Notes under the pieces: model-generated
Told to the model about the DNA's origin: nothing
Seen by the model: the letters and a program-made list of their open reading frames with translations, nothing else
The model's database searches: none
Shown here: positions 23,563-32,474 of the stretch, piece after piece
Layout: the number at the start of each line of letters is the position of its first letter
Position numbering within the stretch: position 1 is the stretch's first letter
DNA from: Clostridiaceae bacterium
GTDB taxonomy: Bacteria > Bacillota > Clostridia > Lachnospirales > Lachnospiraceae
Length of the DNA stretch: 64,000 nucleotides
NCBI GenBank assembly: GCA_902362725.1
Contig: CABIXM010000006.1
Span: 128,836-192,835, forward strand
Direction: 5' to 3'
Position numbers and translations under genes: made by a program

Positions 23563-26500
23563 CTATGATACATAATCAAACAGCGACAACTGATTGGACT
23601 CCGGCAGGTCGCCGAGTAATCCCAAATCTCCCATGAAGTCAATCACAGTTTTTGAGAGCTTACTTCTGGTCCGCAGGTCGTCCCGGGACAGGAAGGGGCC
23701 GTCCTTGGCAGCGGCTTCCAGCTGATCGGCTGCCTTGTCACCCAGGCCCTCGATGGTACTTAGGGCCGGCATCAGTTTGCCGTCGATGATCTGGAAACGA
23801 TGGGCCTTCGCCCGGTAGATGTCGATGGGCCAGAATTCGAAGCCTCTGGCGTACATCTCCTGGACGATGTGCATGTCCTTCATGCTGTCCTGCTCCTTCT
23901 TGGACAGAGAATCACTCCGGCGCTTATAATCCGACATAAAATAAGCCAGACGCTCTTTTCCCTGACACATAAGCTCATAGCTGAATGCCGAAGCACGGAT
24001 ACTGAAATAGGCCGCGTAATAGGCCAGCGGATAATTGATCTTGCAGTAGGCGATTCGCCAGGCCATCATAACGTAGGCCGCCGCATGGGCCTTCGGGAAC
24101 ATGTATTTAATCATTTTACAGGACTCGATATACCAGTCTTCCACGCCCTCGGCCTTCATGGCCTCGATCCATTCGGGCTTCAGTCCCTTTCCCTTTCGTA
24201 CACTCTCCATAATCGTAAAGGACAGGCTGGGTTCCACGCCCTGATGAATCAGGTACAGCATAATATCGTCCCGGGTACAGATAGCCGTGGAAATGGTGGC
24301 CTTGCCTTCCTTGATAAAGCGCTGGGCGTTGTTCAGCCACACATCGGTACCATGGGACAGTCCCGAGATCCGGATCAGGTCCGAGAAGGACTGAGGCTTG
24401 GCGTCGCACACCATCTGGATTACGAAGTCGGTGCCGAACTCGGGAATGCCAAGGCATCCCAGGGGGCAGCCGTCGATATCCTCCGGCTTGATTCCCAGAG
24501 CCTCTGTATTCTTAAACAAAGACATGACGTCCTGGTCATCCAGTGGAATGGTCTTCGCATCCAGGCCGGTCAGGTCCTCCAGCATACGAATCATGGTCGG
24601 ATCATCGTGTCCCAGAATGTCCAGCTTCAACAGGTTGTGGTCGATGGAGTGATAGTCAAAATGGGTGGTAATGATGTCCGTGGTCATATCGTTGGCAGGA
24701 TGCTGAATGGGCGTAAAGGAATGGATTTCCTCCCCGTGGGGCAGTACGACAATTCCACCCGGGTGCTGGCCCGTCGAGCGGCGCACGCCCACGCAGCCCT
24801 GCACGATACGGTCAATCTCACAGTTCCGCTTGTGCTGGCCCCGCTCCTCATAATAATTCTTCACATAACCGAAGGCCGTCTTGTCCGCCAGGGTTCCGAT
24901 GGTCCCCGCCCGGAAGGTCTGACCCGTACCGAAGATAACCTCCGTATATTTGTGGGCCTTGGACTGATAATCGCCGGAGAAGTTCAGGTCGATATCCGGC
25001 TCCTTATCTCCCTTAAAGCCCAGGAATGTCTCGAAGGGAATATCGAAGCCCTCCTTCTTCAGGGGGCCTCCACAGACCGGACAGGCCTTATCCGGCATAT
25101 CGCAGCCGGCTGCACCCGCGTATTTGCGCACTTCTTCCGACTCGAAATCGCTGTAATGGCAGGCCGGACAGTAATAGTGGGGCGGCAGCGGATTGACCTC
25201 TGTGATTCCGGCCATGGTGGCCACGAAGGAGGAACCTACGGATCCTCGGGATCCCACCAGATAGCCGTCCGCGTTGGACTTCCACACCAGCTTCTGGGCG
25301 ATGATATACATAACCGCGAATCCATTGGAAATGATGGAGTGCAGCTCTTTCTCCAGACGCTCCGTTACCACCTGGGGCAGCTCCCCGCCATAGATGGAAT
25401 GGGCTTTCTCGTAACAGATGTCACGGAGCGTCTGATCCGAATTCTCGATAACCGGCGGACACTTATCCGGGCGCACCGGGGAAATCCGTTCGATCATATC
25501 CGCAATCTTATTTGTGTTAGTGATGACTACCTCTTCTGCTTTATCGCTTCCGAGATATTCAAATTCCGCCAGCATTTCCTCGGTAGTCCGAAGATACAGC
25601 GGCGCCTGATCGTCCGCGTCCTTGAAGCCCTTTCCGGCCATGATAATCCGGCGGTAGACCTCGTCCTCCGGGTTCAGGAAATGCACGTCGCAGGTGGCCA
25701 CCACAGGCTTGTGAAACTGCTCTCCCAGAGACACGATCTTCTTATTCAGACGGATCAGATCGTCCTTCAACTCGAAGGTGGGCCGTTCTCCCCGCAGCAT
25801 AAATTCGTTATTGCCCAGAGGCTGAATCTCCAGGTAGTCGTAGAAGTTCACCAGTCTCGCAATCTCCTCATCAGGGGCAGACCGCACCAGCGCCTGATAG
25901 AGCTCTCCGGCCTCGCAGGCGGAGCCTACGATCAATCCCTCCCGGTGCTTCTGGAGCACGCTTTTGGGGATTCTCGGCACCCGGGCAAAATAATCCATAT
26001 GAGACCAGGATACCATCCGGTACAGATTCACTCGGCCAATCTCATTTTTCGCCAGAATAATCACATGGTGGGAGGGCAGCTTCTTAATGGCGTCCGCGTC
26101 CAGGGTACTCATCCGGTTGACGCCGTTCAGGTCGAAAATATCCCGCTCTTTCAGCATCTGCACAAACTTCACGAAAATTTCCGCGGTACAGCCTGCGTCG
26201 TCCACGGCCCGATGATGATTTTCCAGAGACACATTCAGGGCTTTCGCCACTGTGTCCAGCTTGAAACGGTTCAGCTGGGGCAGCAGAATCCGGGCCAGCG
26301 CCACCGTATCCACCACGGTGAACTCGCAGGGCAGGCCCTGGCGCTCGCTGTTTTTGCGGATGAAGCTCATATCGAAGCCCGCATTGTGGGCCACCATGAC
26401 CGCGCCCTTGCAGAAATCCAGGAATTTCGGCAGGATTTCCTCGATGGTGGGCTCGTTCATGACCATCTCATCGTTGATGCCGGTCAACTTCTCAATCTCG

Positions 26501-28086
26501 AAGGGAATCGGGGTCTGGGGATTCACGAATACACTGAATTTGTCCGTGATCTCACCCTGTTCCACCCGCACGGCTCCGATCTCAATGATCCGGTCATTTT
26601 CCGCGGAAAAGCCGGTGGTCTCAATGTCAAAGACCACATAGGCGTCGTCCAGGCTTTGTCCGGCCGCGTCGGTGACGATATCCTTCAGGTCGTCGACCAG
26701 ATAGCCCTCCACGCCGTAAATGACCTTGAAATTATCGCCCTTTTCCAGGCTGTGGCTGGCTGCAGGGTAAGCCTGTACCACGCCGTGATCCGTCACCGCA
26801 ATAGCCTTATGTCCCCAGGATTTCGCCCGCTTGATAATGTCCTCCACTTCAGAGACACCGTCCATATCACTCATCTTCGTATGACAATGAAGCTCCACCC
26901 GTTTCAGCTCACTGTTGTCTACCCGAGGCGTCCGGAAATCCGAAGATTTTTTAATTCCCACCACGGAGCTGATGGTCAGCTCGTTGTCAAAACGGTCCAT
27001 GGCGGTAAGACCCTTCAGCTTGATGAAGGCTCCCTTTTTCAACTTCTCCCGGAAGGCTTCCATTTCGTCATTTTTCTCGAAGATTTTGATACGGATGGTG
27101 TCCGTGTAATCGGTCACCGTGATAGTTACAATGGTCTTCTCGCCGCGGATCTCCCGCTCGTCCCAGCCGGTCACCTGGCCGTGGATGACCACCTCGCCCA
27201 TTTCTCCAATGACCTGCACCAGATCGATGAGCTCGCTGTCGTCAAAATCACGACCGTAAAGCACGTCAGGATTGTTGCTGGCGCCACGGCTTCGGAAACC
27301 ACCGCCGGAACGCAGGGTCTTGCCGTAGGCGTACTCGCTTTTGCCGAAATTGCCAAAGTTCTTCTTGCCGCCTGTGGATGCAGCCGCAGGCTTCTTCTCC
27401 GTTTTCATGCCGCCGGAGCTGCCGACGTCTCCTGCTGCCGTACTGTTTCCGCCCGCGCGTTCCGCGTTCTCTGCACTCTCCGCAGCGTCTGCCGCCTGCT
27501 TGGCCGCCCACATGGCCGCGTTCAGGGCCTCCGCCTGCTTCTCCACGTCCGCACGGCCGCTGCGCTTCTTCTTTTCTTCCTTTTTATCCACAAACTCCAC
27601 CTGGATTTTCACATCCAATCCACATCGTTCCGTGAAAATCTTATACAGAATGCGGATAAGTTCATCGGCCGCGTCCTCACCCAGAGTGGTCTTCGCAAGT
27701 TCCATTTTCAGGATATTGGCTTCCGGAAACTCGATCTTCGCCCCCCGGAACAGGTTGTACTCCAGCATGCTGTAATGGCGCAGTTCAAAGAGAATGCTGT
27801 CCTTATAGAGCTCCATCAGCTTTTCCGGGTTGTACTGCCCCGACAGCTCATAGCGCTCCAGAATCCTGACTGTGATATCCGACGCCCCGAAGAGCTGCTT
27901 TTTTAAAGTCTTTTCAAGCTGAAAAAGCTGCTCCTTATGGATCAGCTTTCCGCTCACAAGATATACTCTTATGAAATTTTTTGCCCGGTTGGAGGTGACC
28001 TTTTCCACCTTCACCTGCTCCAGCAGATCCTGAAGCCCCTGCTCCACATGGAGCGGCGGAAAGACCTCCGCGAACATTTTTGTCAT
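23563..28086 (-). CDS. polC: DNA polymerase III alpha subunit, PolC type
   Basis: About 1507 residues from ATG 28086 (GAGGG upstream; a GTG at 28131 lacks a site). It is the replicative polymerase of Firmicutes. Order: N-terminal domains to about 200; a Lys/Ala/Gly-rich linker; an OB domain near 290-380; PHP part 1 (LHCHTKMSDMDGV); a DnaQ-like proofreading exonuclease (VVFDIETTGF, with HNAGFDMSFI and HHRAVDDAGCTAEI); PHP part 2; a zinc cluster (CPACHYSDF ... CPVCGG); the catalytic palm with GSRGSVGSSFVATM and KEPDIDLNFSGDYQ (acid triad); fingers; and a C-terminal clamp-binding end (SNQLSLFDYVS). All domains are intact. It is the last gene of ftsW-ispG-polC. Confidence 0.97.
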   Translation of the reverse strand: MTKMFAEVFPPLHVEQGLQDLLEQVKVEKVTSNRAKNFIRVYLVSGKLIHKEQLFQLEKTLKKQLFGASDITVRILERYELSGQYNPEKLMELYKDSILFELRHYSMLEYNLFRGAKIEFPEANILKMELAKTTLGEDAADELIRILYKIFTERCGLDVKIQVEFVDKKEEKKKRSGRADVEKQAEALNAAMWAAKQAADAAESAENAERAGGNSTAAGDVGSSGGMKTEKKPAAASTGGKKNFGNFGKSEYAYGKTLRSGGGFRSRGASNNPDVLYGRDFDDSELIDLVQVIGEMGEVVIHGQVTGWDEREIRGEKTIVTITVTDYTDTIRIKIFEKNDEMEAFREKLKKGAFIKLKGLTAMDRFDNELTISSVVGIKKSSDFRTPRVDNSELKRVELHCHTKMSDMDGVSEVEDIIKRAKSWGHKAIAVTDHGVVQAYPAASHSLEKGDNFKVIYGVEGYLVDDLKDIVTDAAGQSLDDAYVVFDIETTGFSAENDRIIEIGAVRVEQGEITDKFSVFVNPQTPIPFEIEKLTGINDEMVMNEPTIEEILPKFLDFCKGAVMVAHNAGFDMSFIRKNSERQGLPCEFTVVDTVALARILLPQLNRFKLDTVAKALNVSLENHHRAVDDAGCTAEIFVKFVQMLKERDIFDLNGVNRMSTLDADAIKKLPSHHVIILAKNEIGRVNLYRMVSWSHMDYFARVPRIPKSVLQKHREGLIVGSACEAGELYQALVRSAPDEEIARLVNFYDYLEIQPLGNNEFMLRGERPTFELKDDLIRLNKKIVSLGEQFHKPVVATCDVHFLNPEDEVYRRIIMAGKGFKDADDQAPLYLRTTEEMLAEFEYLGSDKAEEVVITNTNKIADMIERISPVRPDKCPPVIENSDQTLRDICYEKAHSIYGGELPQVVTERLEKELHSIISNGFAVMYIIAQKLVWKSNADGYLVGSRGSVGSSFVATMAGITEVNPLPPHYYCPACHYSDFESEEVRKYAGAAGCDMPDKACPVCGGPLKKEGFDIPFETFLGFKGDKEPDIDLNFSGDYQSKAHKYTEVIFGTGQTFRAGTIGTLADKTAFGYVKNYYEERGQHKRNCEIDRIVQGCVGVRRSTGQHPGGIVVLPHGEEIHSFTPIQHPANDMTTDIITTHFDYHSIDHNLLKLDILGHDDPTMIRMLEDLTGLDAKTIPLDDQDVMSLFKNTEALGIKPEDIDGCPLGCLGIPEFGTDFVIQMVCDAKPQSFSDLIRISGLSHGTDVWLNNAQRFIKEGKATISTAICTRDDIMLYLIHQGVEPSLSFTIMESVRKGKGLKPEWIEAMKAEGVEDWYIESCKMIKYMFPKAHAAAYVMMAWRIAYCKINYPLAYYAAYFSIRASAFSYELMCQGKERLAYFMSDYKRRSDSLSKKEQDSMKDMHIVQEMYARGFEFWPIDIYRAKAHRFQIIDGKLMPALSTIEGLGDKAADQLEAAAKDGPFLSRDDLRTRSKLSKTVIDFMGDLGLLGDLPESNQLSLFDYVS

Positions 28087-28148
28087 TCTATCCCTCTCTA
28101 TCTCATTCTCATCTGTCACAGGCTTGCGCACTGTCTGCGTTTCTGAGC

Positions 28149-29207
28149 TCAGTTCTCGTTCCAGTGCAGCAGTTCCTCGCGCAATGCTCCCAGAAGCTCG
28201 CTCTCCGGCATCCGCTGTACGATCTCACCCTTCTTAATCAGCATGCCGGTGCCCTTGCCGCCCGCGATTCCGATGTCAGCTTCTTTCGCCTCGCCCGGTC
28301 CATTTACCACGCAGCCCATAACTGCCACCTTGATATCATTAAGCGGAATATCCTCTACCATGCGCTCCACCTGGTTAGCCAGGCCGATGAGGTCGATCTG
28401 GGTTCTGCCGCAGGTAGGACAGGATACGACCTCAATACCGCCCTTGCGGAGCCCCAGGGTCTTCAGAATGCGCTTTGCGGAGCGAATCTCCTCCAGCGGA
28501 TCTCCGGTCAGGGACACACGGATGGTGTCGCCGATGCCCTGATACAGGATGATGCCCAGTCCCACTGCGGACTTGATATTGCCGGAATACAGGGTACCGG
28601 ACTCGGTGATGCCCACATGAAGCGGGTAATTGGTCTTCGTGGCAATCAGCTCATGGGCCCTGGCGCACATCATGACGTCGGAGGACTTGATGCTGATGAC
28701 CAGGTTGTCATAACCCATGTCTTCGATGAGGTGTACCTTATCCAGGGCGCTCTCCACGATACCCTCTGCGGTGACGCCGTGGTATTTTTCCACCAGTTCT
28801 TTTTCCAGGGAACCGCTGTTGACGCCCACGCGGATGGGGATGTTACGCTCCTTCGCAGCGTCTACTACGGCCTGTACACGTTCCCGGCTTCCGATATTGC
28901 CCGGGTTGATGCGGATCTTGTCCGCGCCGTGCTCGATGGCCGCCAGGGCCAGCTTATAATCAAAATGAATGTCCGCCACCAGCGGAATCGTAATCTGCTT
29001 CTTAATCTCGCCGAGGGCCTCCGCCGCCTCCATGGTCGGAACCGCGCAGCGGATAATGTCGCAGCCCGCCGCCGTCAGCGCCTGAATCTGGGCCACGGTA
29101 GCCTCCACATCCTCTGTCTTTGTATTGGTCATGGACTGGATCAGGATCGGATTGCCTCCTCCGATGACCCGGTCGCCGATTTTAATAACCTTCGTATGCT
29201 CTCTCAT
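28149..29207 (-). CDS. ispG: 4-hydroxy-3-methylbut-2-enyl-diphosphate synthase
   Basis: 352 residues. A [4Fe-4S] enzyme of the MEP isoprenoid pathway that makes HMBPP from MEcPP. The TIM barrel begins TKVIKIGDRVIGGGNPILIQSMT; the cluster cysteines lie in SCPTCGRTQ and GCVVNGPGEAKEADIG. The ATG at 29207 has GGGAGG 9 bases upstream and lies 26 bases inside the end of ftsW, so the two are coupled. polC follows. In many Firmicutes the gene before ispG-polC is the protease rseP; here it is a SEDS gene. Confidence 0.96.
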   Translation of the reverse strand: MREHTKVIKIGDRVIGGGNPILIQSMTNTKTEDVEATVAQIQALTAAGCDIIRCAVPTMEAAEALGEIKKQITIPLVADIHFDYKLALAAIEHGADKIRINPGNIGSRERVQAVVDAAKERNIPIRVGVNSGSLEKELVEKYHGVTAEGIVESALDKVHLIEDMGYDNLVISIKSSDVMMCARAHELIATKTNYPLHVGITESGTLYSGNIKSAVGLGIILYQGIGDTIRVSLTGDPLEEIRSAKRILKTLGLRKGGIEVVSCPTCGRTQIDLIGLANQVERMVEDIPLNDIKVAVMGCVVNGPGEAKEADIGIAGGKGTGMLIKKGEIVQRMPESELLGALREELLHWNEN

Positions 29208-30417
29208 GTTCTCTTGCCTCCCGTAATTCTTTTTCCTTTTTAAAACGACTCTGCTTTTCTACATTTAACACCATGCCAATCTCGAACAGCAGGAACACCG
29301 ACGCCGTTCCTCCATAGCTGAAGAAGGGCAGGGTTACGCCTGTCGTGGGAAATAAGCTGGTAACGACCATCAGATTCAGCACCACCTGCAGCGCCACATG
29401 GGAAAAGACGCCGATGGCCAGAAGCCTTCCAAATACGTCCTCCGCTTCCTGGGCCACGCTGTAGAGCCGGTACAGCAGGTAGATAAACATCAATATAATC
29501 AGGCCTGCGCCGAAGATGCCAAGCTCTTCGCAGATGATGGAAAAAATCATATCATTATAGGGCTCCGGGATACGTCCCAGCTTCTGGATGCTATTGCCCA
29601 GGCCCTTCCCGAAGAGGCCGCCGGAACCAATGGCGTACAGCGCCTGCAGGGACTGGTAGGCCTTGTCCGACTCGTAGGAATAGGGATCCAGCCAGGCCAG
29701 GATACGCGCGCCACGGAAACCGCTGCCGCTGCCTGCCTCGCCTGAGGCCAGCTTCCGCTTCAGGTAGAAAATCAGGGCTCCGATTCCCGTAGCTCCCGCG
29801 CCGCCCAGCAGTACGAAGGGCCAGTACTTCGGATAGACCATAAAGGCCATCAGGAAGCTGATACCCAGCACGATGGTGGCGGTACTCATGTTGTTACTGA
29901 TTTTCAAAATCAGGACGGACACTACAGCCGTCGGAATCAGCACCGTGATAAAGGTCTTCATATTATTCAGCCGACTGGAATAATTTCCTATCAGAGTCGC
30001 TGAAAACAGAATCATCGCCACCTTCACCGGCTCCGCCACCTGGAACTGTCCGATGCCCGGAATTCGGATCCAGCGGGTTGCGCCCTTGACCGTGACGCCC
30101 AGTCCCGGCACCAGCAGCAGCAAAATCAGCACAATCGACGCTACCAGCCCAAGCATGGCGAAATGCCGCCAGAAATGGTAATCCACATTGGCGATAACCA
30201 GCATCACTGCGATACCCACGATGCTGTATTTCAGCTGACTCATCAGTAAGTATGTGGGGTCATGCCTGAATGCGTCGCTCATGCTGGCCGTATAATAACT
30301 GGCACTGTATATCATCACCAGACCGAAGACAATCAAAAATAAGACGGCTACGATCAGGTTCATATCATAACTGAACAGATAAGAGAGAACTCTTCTCTTT
30401 TTCTTTTTATTCGCCAT
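29182..30417 (-). CDS. SEDS family peptidoglycan glycosyltransferase (FtsW/RodA)
   Basis: 411 residues with ten TM helices. SEDS proteins polymerise lipid II glycan strands together with a class B PBP. Landmarks: MIYSASYYTA in TM1, KGATRWIRIPGIGQFQVAEPVKVAMI (the central WI..GxxxQPSE-like signature, here QVAEPVK), the extracellular loop with an essential acidic residue near SYESDKAYQSLQALYAIGSGGLFGKG, and LPFFSYGGTASV near the end. The sequence is closer to FtsW (cell division) than RodA, but the call is by eye. It is the first gene of the operon with ispG and polC. Confidence 0.88.
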   Translation of the reverse strand: MANKKKKRRVLSYLFSYDMNLIVAVLFLIVFGLVMIYSASYYTASMSDAFRHDPTYLLMSQLKYSIVGIAVMLVIANVDYHFWRHFAMLGLVASIVLILLLLVPGLGVTVKGATRWIRIPGIGQFQVAEPVKVAMILFSATLIGNYSSRLNNMKTFITVLIPTAVVSVLILKISNNMSTATIVLGISFLMAFMVYPKYWPFVLLGGAGATGIGALIFYLKRKLASGEAGSGSGFRGARILAWLDPYSYESDKAYQSLQALYAIGSGGLFGKGLGNSIQKLGRIPEPYNDMIFSIICEELGIFGAGLIILMFIYLLYRLYSVAQEAEDVFGRLLAIGVFSHVALQVVLNLMVVTSLFPTTGVTLPFFSYGGTASVFLLFEIGMVLNVEKQSRFKKEKELREAREHERAYEGY

Positions 30418-30450
30418 CTGGCACTCCTTTTTGAAACTCGTTTACATTTT

Positions 30451-30479
30451 ATTATACTTTCTTCCCATCCCTCTTGCAA
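30451..30479 (-). promoter_or_regulatory. Promoter of the ftsW-ispG-polC operon
   Basis: Minus-strand TTGCAA (complement of 30474-30479), 17-bp spacer, perfect TATAAT (complement of 30451-30456). Confidence 0.7.
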
Positions 30480-30510
30480 GCCGAAAACGGACATCCGTCA
30501 AAGATCCTTT

Positions 30511-30594
30511 GTTATGTAACAGGGGATTCCAACGGATTTTTCTATTACATAACAAGAGACAGGATAAGTCTCCTTATCCCGCCTCTTATGTAAC
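30511..30594. repeat. Three copies of TTATGTAA around a nested hairpin
   Basis: GTTATGTAAC (30511-30520), its inverse ATTACATAAC (30544-30553) and TTATGTAAC (30586-30594). The second and third flank GGATAAG/CTTATCC (30562-30568, 30573-30579). The array lies between the end of ilvE and the ftsW promoter and could end ilvE transcripts or bind a regulator. Confidence 0.55.
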
Positions 30595-30618
30595 TTAAAA
30601 TGCCGTCTTGTTTAAAAA

Positions 30619-31644
30619 TTACTCTACAACCTTGATCCAGCCCTTCGGAGCCTCGATGCGGCCCATCTGGATACCTGTCAGGGTGTCATACAGCTTCTTG
30701 GTAACCGGTCCCATATCGGTCATGCCGCTGGGGAAGCAGATCTCGTTGCCATGATCTACGATCTTTCCTACCGGAGAAATAACGGCTGCTGTTCCGCAAA
30801 GTCCGCACTCCGCAAACTCCTTTACCTCTGCAAACGGCACGGTTCTCTCCTCTACTTCCATTCCCAGGTACTCTTTTGCTACATATACCAGAGAACGGCG
30901 TGTGATGGACGGAAGGATGCTGTTGGACTTCGGAGTTACCAGCTTGCCATCCTTCGTTACAAACAGGAAGTTTGCTCCGCCTGTCTCCTCCACATTGGTT
31001 CTGGTCGCTGCATCCAGGTACAGGTTCTCATCAAAGCCCTCCTGATGGGCGGTTACGATAGCGTGCATACTCATGGCGTAGTTCAGACCTGCCTTGATGT
31101 GGCCTGATCCATGGGGTGCCGCGCGGTCAAAATCAGATACCTTGATGGTAAGGGGCTTTACGCCGCCCTTGAAATACGGTCCTACCGGAGTACCGAATAC
31201 ACGGAACTGATACTCGTCAGCCGGCTTTACACCGATAACCGGGTTGGTTCCGAACATATACGGACGGATATACAGAGTTGCGCCTGTTCCGTAGGGCGGT
31301 ACATAGGCTTCATTTGCCTTTACGGTCTGTACAACTGCGTCCACGAAGCGATCCTCCGGGAATACCGGCATCTCCAGACGCTTTGCAGACTGAACCATAC
31401 GCTCTGCGTTCAGGTCCGGGCGGAAGATAACCGTCTTGCCCTGCTCTGTGGTGTATGCCTTCATACCCTCAAATACAGTCTGCGCGTACTGCAGAACGCC
31501 TGCGCACTCATTCAGGACTACATTTGCGTCGTCGGTGAGGCCGCCCTCATCCCATGCGCCATCCTTAAAGTTGGATACGTAACGCTTATCTGTCTGTACG
31601 TAACCGAAACCAATATTTGACCAGTCTAAATTTTTCTTTTCCAT
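30619..31644 (-). CDS. ilvE: Branched-chain amino acid aminotransferase
   Basis: 341 residues from ATG 31644 (AGGAGG upstream). A PLP enzyme of fold type IV that makes the last step of Leu, Ile and Val synthesis. Markers: VLQYAQTVFEGMKAY, the substrate part TLYIRPYMFGT, the PLP lysine in HIKAGLNYAMSM, ATRTNVEETGGANFLFV and the GLCGTAAVISPVGKI signature of long-type (BCAT-2) enzymes. It is preceded by a leader of about 130 bases with its own promoter; no T-box could be found there. Nothing is unusual in the protein. Confidence 0.95.
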   Translation of the reverse strand: MEKKNLDWSNIGFGYVQTDKRYVSNFKDGAWDEGGLTDDANVVLNECAGVLQYAQTVFEGMKAYTTEQGKTVIFRPDLNAERMVQSAKRLEMPVFPEDRFVDAVVQTVKANEAYVPPYGTGATLYIRPYMFGTNPVIGVKPADEYQFRVFGTPVGPYFKGGVKPLTIKVSDFDRAAPHGSGHIKAGLNYAMSMHAIVTAHQEGFDENLYLDAATRTNVEETGGANFLFVTKDGKLVTPKSNSILPSITRRSLVYVAKEYLGMEVEERTVPFAEVKEFAECGLCGTAAVISPVGKIVDHGNEICFPSGMTDMGPVTKKLYDTLTGIQMGRIEAPKGWIKVVE

Positions 31645-31781
31645 GTCAAAGCTCCTCCTTACACTCATTCAGTAATTTTCTGATTTTCCTTTGGGGATTC
31701 CTGAAAATTTACTCCAGCCGTATGCCTGTATTCACACTGAGGCTGCCGCGGTCTTACCCGTACTGAACTTTAATTTTTTAT

Positions 31782-31810
31782 ATTATAGATCAGATTCTTT
31801 GATACTGCAA
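31782..31810 (-). promoter_or_regulatory. ilvE promoter
   Basis: Minus-strand TTGCAG (complement of 31805-31810), 17-bp spacer, TATAAT (complement of 31782-31787). Confidence 0.65.
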
Positions 31811-31830
31811 TGAGAAAAAGTGTTAATTTC

Positions 31831-32322
31831 CTATTTTTTTCGTTCGTATTTGCAGAAGGTGAACTCCAGGTCGAAATAGGTCTTCTCGTCGCTCTCCCCG
31901 GTCAGCTCCCACTCCGGATCCTCCTCCAGGTTCGGGAACCAGGCGTCGGCCATGTATTCATGATCGATACGGGTCACATGGGCCACGTTGCAGTAGGGCA
32001 GGAACTGCCTGTAAATGGTGTCGCCGCCGATGACATATACGTCCTCCGGCGGGTACTCGCTGATAAGCTCCATCGCCTCTTCTACCGTGTGAACCACCTC
32101 TGCGCCCTTTACCTGGTACTCCGGATTCCGGGTCAGCACGATGTTCGTGCGGTTCTTTAAGGGCAGGCCGTTCGGGAAGGTCTCCAGGGTTTTCCGGCCC
32201 ATGACGACCACTTTTCCGGTGGTGGCAGTGCGGAAGAACTTCATATCCTCCGGGATGCTGACCAGCAGCTTATTCTGGTAGCCGATGGCCCAGTTTTTAT
32301 CTACGGCAACGATCAGATTCAT
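31831..32322 (-). CDS. folA: Dihydrofolate reductase
   Basis: 163 residues. It regenerates tetrahydrofolate with NADPH and is the target of trimethoprim. Motifs: LIVAVDKNWAIGYQNKLLVSIPEDMKFFR (with the catalytic acid Glu in the IPEDM region and the substrate loop), VVMGRKTLETFPNGLPL (NADPH binding), NIVLTRN, and DVYVIGGDTIYRQFLP. A strong AAAAGGAG site precedes ATG 32322. It stands downstream of thyA on the same strand, the usual pairing, because thymidylate synthase makes dihydrofolate that this enzyme recycles. Confidence 0.95.
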   Translation of the reverse strand: MNLIVAVDKNWAIGYQNKLLVSIPEDMKFFRTATTGKVVVMGRKTLETFPNGLPLKNRTNIVLTRNPEYQVKGAEVVHTVEEAMELISEYPPEDVYVIGGDTIYRQFLPYCNVAHVTRIDHEYMADAWFPNLEEDPEWELTGESDEKTYFDLEFTFCKYERKK

Positions 32323-32474
32323 AGTTCTAAAACTCCTTTTACATATTTTTACTTAACATACTTTCTTACATACAACGGTCGCAAGTACTTACATTTATTT
32401 CAAATTACATTTTCCATTTTTTTATAACAGTACTATGCTTTCCCTTATCTGTTTTCACTTTTTAAGGAAATCTT

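Noticed and set aside
23800..27906. A 1368-codon open frame on the plus strand opposite polC
   Set aside because: It has no family motif, has the odd His/Arg/Leu-rich composition of antisense frames, and lies wholly inside an intact polC. It is a by-product of codon bias.
31669..31830. Possible T-box or leader attenuator before ilvE
   Set aside because: No specifier loop, no T-box antiterminator bulge sequence (TGGN) and no terminator stem could be found.
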